Shown here: piece after piece, positions 8,147 through 15,601 of the stretch
Numbering within the stretch: position 1 is the stretch's first letter
Layout: every line of letters begins with the position of its first letter
From: CAG-390 sp045644325
GTDB taxonomy: Bacteria > Bacillota > Clostridia > Oscillospirales > CAG-272
Reading direction: 5' to 3'
Length of the DNA: 49,793 nucleotides
Assembly (NCBI GenBank): GCA_045644325.1
Contig: JAZRGT010000037.1
Location: forward strand, 1-49,793
Program-made: the position numbers and the translations under genes
The notes under the pieces: generated by a model
What the model was told of the DNA's origin: nothing
What the model saw: only the letters and a program-made list of their open reading frames with translations
The model's database searches: none

Positions 8147-10022
8147 GAAACCAAAGGAAAAGCGTCAGTCCCTTGGCAGAATTCTGCACAACAATCTCGT
8201 CCTCTTCGGCAAGGTTTGCAGATATGCGCCCGATCTTGTTCTCGGAGCCTTCTTTGAAGAGGGCGTGCTTCAGGGTATCCACAACTCGATCTACGCCGTC
8301 TTCACCCTCTATCTCTTCAACTCTCTCGATCTCGGTGAAAGTCTCGGTACGGTAGCAAAGATCATCGGACTGATGGCGCTCTGGTACGCGGTCTTTTTCA
8401 TCATCGACCGCTCCTGGCACCGCGTCCTGAAGCCAAACCTCCACCACAAGCTCAACCGCGCAATCCACACCGAGCTTTTCCGCAAAACACGCGAGATCGA
8501 CGTTGCCTGCTATGACGATCCCGAATTCTACAACGATTTCGTTTGGGCGATGGACGAGGCATCCTCGCGCTCGATCAAGATACTCGAGGATCTCACCCGC
8601 CTTGTAGCGCGTCTTATCTCGCTTATAACGATCCTCGGAACGCTGATAGCGGCGAAGCTTGATGCCGTCATCATCGTTATAGTTTGCTCGATCGGCGTTA
8701 TCAGCTGTATCGTAAACCACTTCGGCAACAAGACCTCATACGCGCAGGAAAAGGAGCGCAAGCCTCTATCGCGCAAGCAAAGCTACATCAACCGCGTTTA
8801 CCATCTTCCCGACTACGCAAAGGAACTGCGCATCAGCCGCGCAGACGAGCTTCTTCTCCGCGAGGCTGATGAAAATTCGGAAAAGAAGGTCAAGGTCGCA
8901 AAGAAATACGGTATCCGTTACTTCTTCATATACGGTATCTTTTATAACGTGCTGATGGAGGCGGTCAGCCTCGGAATCATCTTCTATATGTTCACCCGCC
9001 TGCTTGACGGCGCGATGCTCGTCGGCGTTTTTGCGGCAAGCACGGGACTTATCTGGCGCGTGCGCTGGAATATTTCCGACTTTGTCGAAAGACTCGCAAA
9101 ATTCCCCGAGCATTCGCTCTTCCTCGAAAAATACTACGGCTTCCTTTCCTACGAGCCGAAGGTGGTTTCGGGCAATGCCGAGGTTCCCGAATTTGAGTCG
9201 CTTGAGCTTAAAAACGTCAGCTTCACCTATGATTTTTCCGACAAGCCGAAATATGAGTGGCACAAATCGGATCACAAGAAGCCGAAAAATGAAAACAGCG
9301 GCAGTGCTGACGCACTAAAGGGAATCGATCTGAAGATCAAAAAGGGAGAGAAGATCGCAATCGTCGGCTACAACGGCGCGGGCAAGACAACGCTCATCAA
9401 GCTGCTTATGCGCCTTTACGATCCCACCTCGGGCGAGGTGCTTTATAACGGCAGAAGCGCGAAGGATTACGATATTTCCGCATACCGTGCGAAGATCGGA
9501 TGCGTATTTCAGGACTACAAGATCTTCGCTTCGACCGTCGCCGAGAACGTAATGTCGGGTGCTTATGATGAGGAAAAGGACGGCGAAACGGTGAAAAACG
9601 CGCTTGAAGCGTCGGGCTTCACCGAGAAGCTTGAATCACTATCTCTCGGCACGCAGACGATGCTGACCCGCGAGTTTGACAAAAAGGGCACGAACCTTTC
9701 GGGCGGAGAGAGCCAAAAGGTCGCCATCGCCCGCGTATTCGCCCGTCCATACGAGCTGTGGATAATGGACGAGCCCTCAAGCGCACTCGACCCGGTTGCC
9801 GAGTATGAGCTCAATCAATCGATCCTCCGCCACGCCGAGGGCAAAACGGTTATCTTCATCTCCCACCGCCTCTCCACCACCCGTATGGCAGACCGCATCT
9901 ATATGTTCGATTCCGGCAAGCTCTGCGAGGTCGGCTCACACGACGAGCTGATGGCGATGAATGGCAAATACGCCGAGATGTTTAATATTCAGGCGGAAAA
10001 GTACGTCAACAGCCAAACATAA
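8139..10022 (+). CDS. ABC exporter subunit 2 (fused TM and ATPase domains), 627 aa
   Basis: Partner of the preceding half-transporter, with the same architecture: basic N-terminus, six-helix membrane domain, ABC ATPase. Walker A is GYNGAGKTT (from 410), the signature LSGGES (from 520) is near canonical, Walker B is IMDEPSSALD with Asp544/Glu545, and the switch is ISHR. A charged insert of ~30 residues (EWHKSDHKKPKNENSG) precedes the ATPase core. The ATG at 8139 overlaps the end of subunit 1 and has GGGAGGTGAGG just upstream, so translation is coupled. Both halves keep the catalytic Glu, so asymmetry is limited to the signature of subunit 1. A strong terminator follows. Confidence 0.92.
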   Translation: MSKKPKEKRQSLGRILHNNLVLFGKVCRYAPDLVLGAFFEEGVLQGIHNSIYAVFTLYLFNSLDLGESLGTVAKIIGLMALWYAVFFIIDRSWHRVLKPNLHHKLNRAIHTELFRKTREIDVACYDDPEFYNDFVWAMDEASSRSIKILEDLTRLVARLISLITILGTLIAAKLDAVIIVIVCSIGVISCIVNHFGNKTSYAQEKERKPLSRKQSYINRVYHLPDYAKELRISRADELLLREADENSEKKVKVAKKYGIRYFFIYGIFYNVLMEAVSLGIIFYMFTRLLDGAMLVGVFAASTGLIWRVRWNISDFVERLAKFPEHSLFLEKYYGFLSYEPKVVSGNAEVPEFESLELKNVSFTYDFSDKPKYEWHKSDHKKPKNENSGSADALKGIDLKIKKGEKIAIVGYNGAGKTTLIKLLMRLYDPTSGEVLYNGRSAKDYDISAYRAKIGCVFQDYKIFASTVAENVMSGAYDEEKDGETVKNALEASGFTEKLESLSLGTQTMLTREFDKKGTNLSGGESQKVAIARVFARPYELWIMDEPSSALDPVAEYELNQSILRHAEGKTVIFISHRLSTTRMADRIYMFDSGKLCEVGSHDELMAMNGKYAEMFNIQAEKYVNSQT

Positions 10023-10035
10023 TACAAATAAAAGT

Positions 10036-10071
10036 CGCGGACGATCTAAAACTCAGATCGTCCGCGTTTTT
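10036..10071 (+). terminator. Intrinsic terminator of the ABC exporter operon
   Basis: Perfect 12-bp stem cgcggacgatct (10036-10047) and agatcgtccgcg (10055-10066), then a T-run. It may also serve the convergent gene ending at 10073. Confidence 0.92.
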
Positions 10072-10072
10072 G

Positions 10073-10501
10073 TTACTTATTGTTTTTGCTCTCATACATC
10101 AACCTTGTGAGCTCCTTTGCGGTACCCTCGCAATCGTCGACGAAGTTGAATTTATAGCTGTCGAGATGAGTAGAAAGTACGATCTCGCCCCAGCGGTACT
10201 GAAAGCTCTTTCCTCTCGCACGTTTGTAGGAAACGTCGATCAGATCGGCGGGGTTGACGGTTACTTCTTGCGGAAGATGCAGAATGCCTTGATTATCAAC
10301 GGTGATGATATCGTGCGGCAATTGCAAATACTTCACGATATGGTATACCGAAATAGCCGAAAGGGCAGCTCCGAGCAGGATCATCACTATCTCCGCCGCT
10401 TTGGCATAAACCGCGCCCATACCTATCAGCATCAGTCCAACGAGCACAGAAAGCGAATACATCAGAACGATACCGTCGGTCTTTTTCGCGATTACGTTCA
10501 A
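10073..10501 (-). CDS. Small membrane protein with C-terminal PH-like segment, 142 aa
   Basis: Two adjacent hydrophobic helices (residues ~12-32 and ~37-57) are followed by a soluble beta-rich region of ~80 residues (IITVDNQGILHLPQEVTV and onward) that resembles bacterial PH-like domains found after a two-helix hairpin. I do not recognise a specific family. The start overlaps the stop of the upstream phosphoesterase gene by 4 bp, so the two are co-translated. Possible roles include anchoring or modulating the surface protein made from the same transcript, but nothing in the sequence proves this. Confidence 0.75.
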   Translation of the reverse strand: MNVIAKKTDGIVLMYSLSVLVGLMLIGMGAVYAKAAEIVMILLGAALSAISVYHIVKYLQLPHDIITVDNQGILHLPQEVTVNPADLIDVSYKRARGKSFQYRWGEIVLSTHLDSYKFNFVDDCEGTAKELTRLMYESKNNK

Positions 10502-12945
10502 TCTTCTCTCCTCTTTTTAAATACCGTGGATATTGCGAGAAGGATCATAGGAACGATTGCAAGCGAAACGCTCGCGCCGCATCCGCTCTTTTCGGGGGCG
10601 GGCTCGGTTACGGGAGCTACGGTTGCTTCGGGCTCGGTTGTGGGAGCTTCGGTTACTTCTGCGGTGGTTTCCTCGGTCAGTCCGCATTCGGTTTCCTCGG
10701 CGGTGGTTTCGGTTTCGATCTTGTCGCCCGCGAGGTCGAGGGTGAGGGTGAACTGGTTTTCCTCAAGGAAGAACGCCTTTTTGTCGGTCGAGTAGGTTTC
10801 AACCTGCACGGTCTTGCCGTCTGCCGAGAAATAGAGCATCGTTACAAGTCCTACGCCGCCCTGTGCCTTGTCAACGCCCTGAGGGTCGACGAGTATCTGG
10901 GTGACTACGTTGCCGTTTACGCCCTTATCCTGCGCCGCAACGACGTAATCGCAAGGGTCGTGTCCCGAGAGGACGAGGACGATATTTTCGTGCTTCTTGA
11001 TAAGCTTATCCCACATATCGTCGCCGTCGTTATACTGCGCACCCTTGTTGGAGGGAGGAACGACGTCGCCCGAGTCGAGAGTGGTTCCGTCGCGGAAGAG
11101 GTATGCGTGGGTGGTAATGATTACGTTATGCTCGGGATGAGCGACAATGATCTCCTCCGCCCACTTGAGAACCGCGTCGGTTGCTCCGTAATCGAGAGTG
11201 AAAATGAGATACTTGATCTCGCCGACCGTGAGCTCCTGCCAGCTATTGAAGATATTCTTGGTGTTATAGAAGCCGCCGAGCTTGTCCTTATATTCGCTGA
11301 TCGGGAAGTACTTCATCATCGTGGATTCGGTATCGTGGTTTCCGCGGACGAGCGAATAGGGCACAACGCCGTTCATTCGGGTAATATTCTGCTTTGCAAG
11401 CTCCCATTCTGCGACGGTACTGCTGTTGGTGATGTCACCGAGGCCGAGAACGAACTTGATCTTCTTCGACTCAACGTTTCCGAGCACCCAATCGTATAGC
11501 GCGGTGTACTTCGCGGGATAGCTCTCCGCAAGGATCTGGGTGTCGCCGAGTACTGCGAAGGAATATGCATAGTTCTCAAGAGGAGCTTTTTCGGTGAAAT
11601 AAGAGCGCTTGACGTTTGCGTCGTAGCCGTTGCCGCTCTTATCCTCAATCTTTGCGGGATCGCTGAGACCGTCAAGCTCGTAGGAGCAGATGAGTCCGTC
11701 CTTGCCTGCCGCGGTCATATCCGACTTGATCTCTGCGGCGGTGCGAGCATCGTCGTAGAGCGCTACGTTCTTGATACGGCCCTTGAAATACTGCTCGTTT
11801 CCGCTTCTCTGGTCGCCGCCGAGAACGTGGACGTCGGGCGTTACGATATCGGGCGCGGATTTGGTGATGCTCTGAACAAGCTCGCCGTTGATATAACAGC
11901 TCGTCTTCGACGAGGTCTCGCGAACTATCGCAAGATGCACCCACTCGCCCGTGTATACGTTCGCCTTATCGAAAACGAAATTGTAGGTCGTTCCCGACTT
12001 GTGGATATAAAGTCTGGGCGAACCGTCCGAATAGATCTCGAAATTCACACAGTCAACGTTGCTGTTATAGTTTCCTATAATAACGCCGCCGCGATTGCTC
12101 GAGATGAAATTCTTCGGGAAGTATATAGTAGCCTCAAAGGTCTTGATCGGTACGTTTATGACCTTAGTAAGCTTATAGGGGTCTGTGTTAAAGGTAAGAC
12201 CGCCGCTTTCGGTGTCCTCCTCTACCTTCGGAGCTTCATACAATTTTCCGTTGTATGTCAGATCGTTTCCGTTAGCGGAAAGGTCCTTAAGACGGCTTAC
12301 GTCGTTGCCCGAAAGATCAAAGCTCAGGAGGAGCTCGGACTCCGAAGGATCTACCTTCTGCATATCCGCCTTGATCTCGTCTGCGGTTCTCATATCCGAG
12401 AAGAGCGCGACGGATGAGAGCGCGGTATTTTTGAGCCAACGTCCGTTGCCGGAGCGGAGGTCTCCACCAATTCCGAGAACGCTTGTCTTGGTCATATCAA
12501 CAACAGGGAGGGAATCGGTTATGGTCTGCTTCAGCTCGCCGTTAATATAGCAATACGCCGTTGTGGTGTCGTGAGTGATCGCAACGTGCGTCCACTCTCC
12601 CGTGCGCAAGTCGATCTTGTCAAAGGAAATACGCTTGCTTACGCCGCCGGGGTTTGAGCTGACCCAAAGGAAGGGATTTCCCTTTTCGCGAACCTCAAAG
12701 CCATAGCTCTGTGTGGAATCGTTTTTGTAGTTGCCCGCGATAACGCCGAGCGCGGTGGAGGGCGCGCCCTTCTCTACCTTCACCCACGCCTCGTAGGTAT
12801 GGGGCTGGCTTTCGAGCCTCGACGCCGTGCGGTAAATCTCGTCAACGGCAAAAACAGCGCCGCTTCTCTCGGCTGCCGCCGACGGGAAAGCAAAAAGCGA
12901 AATGATCATCAATGCCGAAATCAAAGTGCTGACAAATCTTTTCAT
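10498..12945 (-). CDS. Surface-anchored metallophosphoesterase with two LamG-like domains, 815 aa
   Basis: A signal peptide (MKRFVSTLISALMIISLFAF, processing near SAAA) is followed by two LamG/concanavalin-like domains (~25-240 and ~250-455), each with GEWTHVAI or GEWVHLAIVRE and CYINGEL signatures. A calcineurin-like phosphoesterase domain (~465-720) shows GDTQ, GDIT, GNHD, TTHA and SGHDP metal-binding motifs. A Thr/Glu/Pro-rich linker leads to SGCGA, a hydrophobic helix and a basic end (KKRRED). ATG 12945 is chosen over an upstream in-frame ATG because AAAGGAG lies 8 nt before it and it begins the signal peptide. Substrate could be a phosphorylated extracellular compound; LamG domains suggest glycan or surface binding. 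Confidence 0.88.
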   Translation of the reverse strand: MKRFVSTLISALMIISLFAFPSAAAERSGAVFAVDEIYRTASRLESQPHTYEAWVKVEKGAPSTALGVIAGNYKNDSTQSYGFEVREKGNPFLWVSSNPGGVSKRISFDKIDLRTGEWTHVAITHDTTTAYCYINGELKQTITDSLPVVDMTKTSVLGIGGDLRSGNGRWLKNTALSSVALFSDMRTADEIKADMQKVDPSESELLLSFDLSGNDVSRLKDLSANGNDLTYNGKLYEAPKVEEDTESGGLTFNTDPYKLTKVINVPIKTFEATIYFPKNFISSNRGGVIIGNYNSNVDCVNFEIYSDGSPRLYIHKSGTTYNFVFDKANVYTGEWVHLAIVRETSSKTSCYINGELVQSITKSAPDIVTPDVHVLGGDQRSGNEQYFKGRIKNVALYDDARTAAEIKSDMTAAGKDGLICSYELDGLSDPAKIEDKSGNGYDANVKRSYFTEKAPLENYAYSFAVLGDTQILAESYPAKYTALYDWVLGNVESKKIKFVLGLGDITNSSTVAEWELAKQNITRMNGVVPYSLVRGNHDTESTMMKYFPISEYKDKLGGFYNTKNIFNSWQELTVGEIKYLIFTLDYGATDAVLKWAEEIIVAHPEHNVIITTHAYLFRDGTTLDSGDVVPPSNKGAQYNDGDDMWDKLIKKHENIVLVLSGHDPCDYVVAAQDKGVNGNVVTQILVDPQGVDKAQGGVGLVTMLYFSADGKTVQVETYSTDKKAFFLEENQFTLTLDLAGDKIETETTAEETECGLTEETTAEVTEAPTTEPEATVAPVTEPAPEKSGCGASVSLAIVPMILLAISTVFKKRRED

Positions 12946-12973
12946 GATAAAAACTCCTTTTGTTTGTGTTTTG

Positions 12974-13004
12974 AAAAAAGGCAAAAGTACCCCATACTTT
13001 TGCC
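12974..13004 (-). terminator. Intrinsic terminator of the abrB-type gene
   Basis: Stem ggcaaaagta (12980-12989) and tacttttgcc (12995-13004); read on the minus strand it ends in a T-run (12974-12979 complement). It lies just upstream of the phosphoesterase start and separates the two leftward genes. Confidence 0.8.
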
Positions 13005-13014
13005 AATAGTAACA

Positions 13015-13260
13015 TTAAAGCTTATTCTTGATCTCTTCGAGACAGTTCTGGCAGATTCTCTTGCCGTTGAAGAAAACGATATTATCCGCGTCGCCGCAGA
13101 AGATGCAGGCGGGGGTGTACTTCTGAAGAATGATTCTTTCGTTATCAATAAAGATCTCAACGGGATCCTTGACGCTGATGTCAAGAGAACGGCGGATCTC
13201 AATGGGAAGAACTATTCTTCCGAGCTCGTCAATGCGGCGTACTACTCCGGTAGATTTCAT
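13015..13260 (-). CDS. AbrB/SpoVT family regulator with zinc-binding tail, 81 aa
   Basis: The N-terminal swapped-hairpin DNA-binding domain is clear: STGVVRRIDELGRIVLPIEI, then RRSLDI. The C-terminal ~30 residues carry two CxxC pairs (CIFC and CQNC), a small zinc-binding element common in clostridial members of this family. The start at 13260 has GGAGGA upstream; the longer frame from 13335 covers the promoter. It is driven by a consensus promoter on the minus strand and ends at its own terminator, so it is monocistronic. Family members are transition-state or sporulation regulators; the targets here are unknown. Confidence 0.93.
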   Translation of the reverse strand: MKSTGVVRRIDELGRIVLPIEIRRSLDISVKDPVEIFIDNERIILQKYTPACIFCGDADNIVFFNGKRICQNCLEEIKNKL

Positions 13261-13303
13261 TTTAAAATTCCTCCAATTTCCATATATTGTGGTTGATGGA
13301 ATA

Positions 13304-13332
13304 ATTATACCACAAATTTCGAGCCTTGTCAA
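13304..13332 (-). promoter_or_regulatory. Consensus promoter of the AbrB-type gene
   Basis: On the minus strand, TTGACA (complement of 13327-13332), a 17-bp spacer and TATAAT (complement of 13304-13309). The start codon is 44 bp downstream. Confidence 0.88.
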
Positions 13333-13417
13333 CATATTTTGAGGAAATTTCTAAAAAATTACAGTAATTTTTTTACAGTTACGCTTATATATGCATAACG
13401 GTATGCAAATAATAGAG

Positions 13418-13446
13418 TTGACAAAATTTCAAAAATGTAGTATAAT
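13418..13446 (+). promoter_or_regulatory. Consensus promoter of the RNase J gene
   Basis: TTGACA (13418-13423) and TATAAT (13441-13446) with a 17-bp spacer, giving a 5' leader of roughly 115 nt before the RNase J start. Confidence 0.88.
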
Positions 13447-13452
13447 ATAGCT

Positions 13453-13570
13453 TGGCTATTGACCGCCCGAAGGAAATACGGCGGTTTACATAATAAATTT
13501 CATACCAAAACAAATGCCCCACGCGATATTTTCGGTGAGGTTGGGTTTGTTTTGCCAAAAAGGAGTATAT
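13453..13570 (+). promoter_or_regulatory. Structured 5' untranslated leader of RNase J
   Basis: Two hairpins can be drawn: accgcc (13462-13467) with ggcggt (13480-13485), and aaaacaaa (13507-13514) with tttgtttt (13546-13553). Their function is not known. The first ~35 nt after the -10 resemble the leader of the foldase gene at 15602. No ORF with a ribosome site is seen in it. Confidence 0.5.
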
Positions 13571-15448
13571 ATGGCTAAAAAGAAAAATGCACTAAATACG
13601 GGTGCGCCCGATCAGACCGCGCCCGAAAAGAAAAAGCAGACCAAGAAGTCTGCACCCAAAAAGGAAAAGGCACAGCAGAATCAGGAAAAATCCGCTCCCG
13701 CTAAAGCCGAAAAGAAGCCCGCTGAGTACAAAACTCACGTCCGTAAGAAAAAGGAAGCAAAAAACAACGCTCCCCGCAAGAACGAAAAGAGCGTGAAAGT
13801 CATCCCCCTCGGAGGCCTCGGCGAGATCGGAAAGAATATGACTCTGATTGAATTCGAGGACGATATCATCATCGTCGACTGCGGCATCGGCTTCCCCGAG
13901 GAGGATATGCCCGGCGTCGATCTCGTCATTCCGAATTTCGACTACCTTGAGGCAAACCGCACCAAGGTGCGCGGCGTGCTTCTCACACACGGTCACGAGG
14001 ACCACATCGGCGGCATTCCATACCTTCTACGCCACTTCAATATCCCGATCTACGGCACCGCGCTGACGATCGGTATTATTAAAGGAAAGCTTCGCGAGCA
14101 CCGTATGCCCTTCCAGCCCCAGCTCAACGTGGTCCGTGCGGGCGACACGGTACGTCTCGGCGTTTTCGCGGCAGAATTCATCCACGTCAACCACTCGATC
14201 GCGGACGCTTGCGCTCTTGCGATCAACACCCCCTGCGGATGCATTATCCACACGGGCGACTTCAAGATCGACGTCTCCCCCATCGAGGGCGAAATGATCG
14301 ACCTTGCGCGCTTCGGCGAGCTCGGCAAAAAGGGCGTCACCCTTATGCTCTGCGAGTCGACCAACGCCGAGCGCGGCGGCTTCACTCCCTCCGAAAAGAG
14401 CGTCGGCGGCACGCTTGAGGATATCTTCACCGCCAACGAGGGCAAGCGCATCATAATTTCAACATTCTCCTCCAACGTTCACCGAGTTCAGCAGATCATC
14501 GACGTATCCCTGCGCCACGGCAGACGCATCGCCCTCTCGGGAAGAAGTATGCAAACCGTCGTTTCCGCCGCTATCGAGCTCGGATATATGGCACCTCCCG
14601 CGGGCGCGATCATTGATATCGCCGATGCAAAGCAGTACGCCCCCGGTGACATCACCGTAATTTCAACGGGAAGCCAGGGCGAGCCGATGTCCGCGCTCTA
14701 CCGTATGGCTTTCGGCGACCACCGCGATATCACCCTCGGCGCAAATGACGTCGTTATCTTCTCCTCGAGCGCGATCCCCGGCAACGAAAAGCTGATCGGC
14801 AGAATCATCAACGAGCTCTGCCACAACGGCATCAAGGTCATTGACGGCACGGTACAGCTCGGTCTTCACGCTTCGGGCCACGCATCGGCAGAGGAGATCA
14901 AGCTGCTCTGTCAGCTCATCAAGCCGAAGTTCTATATGCCGATCCACGGCGAATACCGCCATCTCGCGGCTAATAAGAACATCGCCTCCTTCCTCGGAAT
15001 TCCCGTGGGCAATATCTTCACGGGCGAGATCGGTCAGGTGCTTTCGGTCAGCCGCCACCGCGCGGCATTCACGGATATCGTTCCCGCAGGCAGAACGCTC
15101 GTTGACGGCTACGGCGTCGGCGACGTCGGCGGCGCGGTGCTCCGCGACAGACTTCACCTCTCGGAGGACGGAATCGTTATCGTCTTTGCCTCGGTCGATC
15201 TTATGACCAAGCTCGTCATCAATCCCCCCGAAATCATAACCAAGGGCTTCGTCTACGTTCCCGACTCGGAGGATCTTATCTACGAAGCGAAAATGAGAGC
15301 GTCAGAGATCATCTGCGATATGCTCGACCGCTCAAAAAAGCCCAATCTTGAGGCGATCAAGGAGCGTGTCCGCCGCGAGCTTTCAAAGATGCTGGCGGGT
15401 GAAACGGGCAGAAATCCAATGATTGTGCCCTTTATCACCGATCTTTGA
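13571..15448 (+). CDS. rnj: Ribonuclease J, 625 aa
   Basis: Metallo-beta-lactamase/beta-CASP ribonuclease for mRNA decay and rRNA 5' maturation in Bacillota. The catalytic HxHxDH is THGHEDH (His140, His142, Asp144, His145), preceded by IIIVDCGIGFPEEDMPG. Other family motifs include HTGDFKID, STFSSNVHR, and MPIHGEYRHL near residue 460. The C-terminal domain ends at FITDL. An unusual Lys/Ala/Pro-rich extension of ~70 residues precedes the core (which begins near VKVIPLGGLGEIGKN), so the protein is longer than the typical ~555. Start 13571 has AAAGGAG upstream. It ends with TGA directly followed by TAA. Monocistronic with a structured leader. Confidence 0.96.
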   Translation: MAKKKNALNTGAPDQTAPEKKKQTKKSAPKKEKAQQNQEKSAPAKAEKKPAEYKTHVRKKKEAKNNAPRKNEKSVKVIPLGGLGEIGKNMTLIEFEDDIIIVDCGIGFPEEDMPGVDLVIPNFDYLEANRTKVRGVLLTHGHEDHIGGIPYLLRHFNIPIYGTALTIGIIKGKLREHRMPFQPQLNVVRAGDTVRLGVFAAEFIHVNHSIADACALAINTPCGCIIHTGDFKIDVSPIEGEMIDLARFGELGKKGVTLMLCESTNAERGGFTPSEKSVGGTLEDIFTANEGKRIIISTFSSNVHRVQQIIDVSLRHGRRIALSGRSMQTVVSAAIELGYMAPPAGAIIDIADAKQYAPGDITVISTGSQGEPMSALYRMAFGDHRDITLGANDVVIFSSSAIPGNEKLIGRIINELCHNGIKVIDGTVQLGLHASGHASAEEIKLLCQLIKPKFYMPIHGEYRHLAANKNIASFLGIPVGNIFTGEIGQVLSVSRHRAAFTDIVPAGRTLVDGYGVGDVGGAVLRDRLHLSEDGIVIVFASVDLMTKLVINPPEIITKGFVYVPDSEDLIYEAKMRASEIICDMLDRSKKPNLEAIKERVRRELSKMLAGETGRNPMIVPFITDL

Positions 15449-15501
15449 TAAAATTTCTCGAAAATTTACGGTTTATTAATACATCGTGATATTAAAAATA
15501 G

Positions 15502-15601
15502 TATAATATAACTTGGTCTATTTCCCGAAAGGGAAAGTCAAAAACAAAAAACGCGCGGATGCCGCCCTATGTTGGCATCCCGTGAAGGAAAGGTTACTAA
15601 C
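15502..15601 (+). promoter_or_regulatory. Promoter -10 and structured 5' leader of the foldase gene
   Basis: TATAAT (15502-15507) lacks a good -35 at the usual distance. The leader has a GAAA-tetraloop hairpin (tttccc 15521-15526, gggaaa 15531-15536) and a second stem ggatgcc with ggcatcc near 15557-15581. The 5' hairpin close to the likely transcript start could stabilise the mRNA of this codon-optimised gene. Confidence 0.55.
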
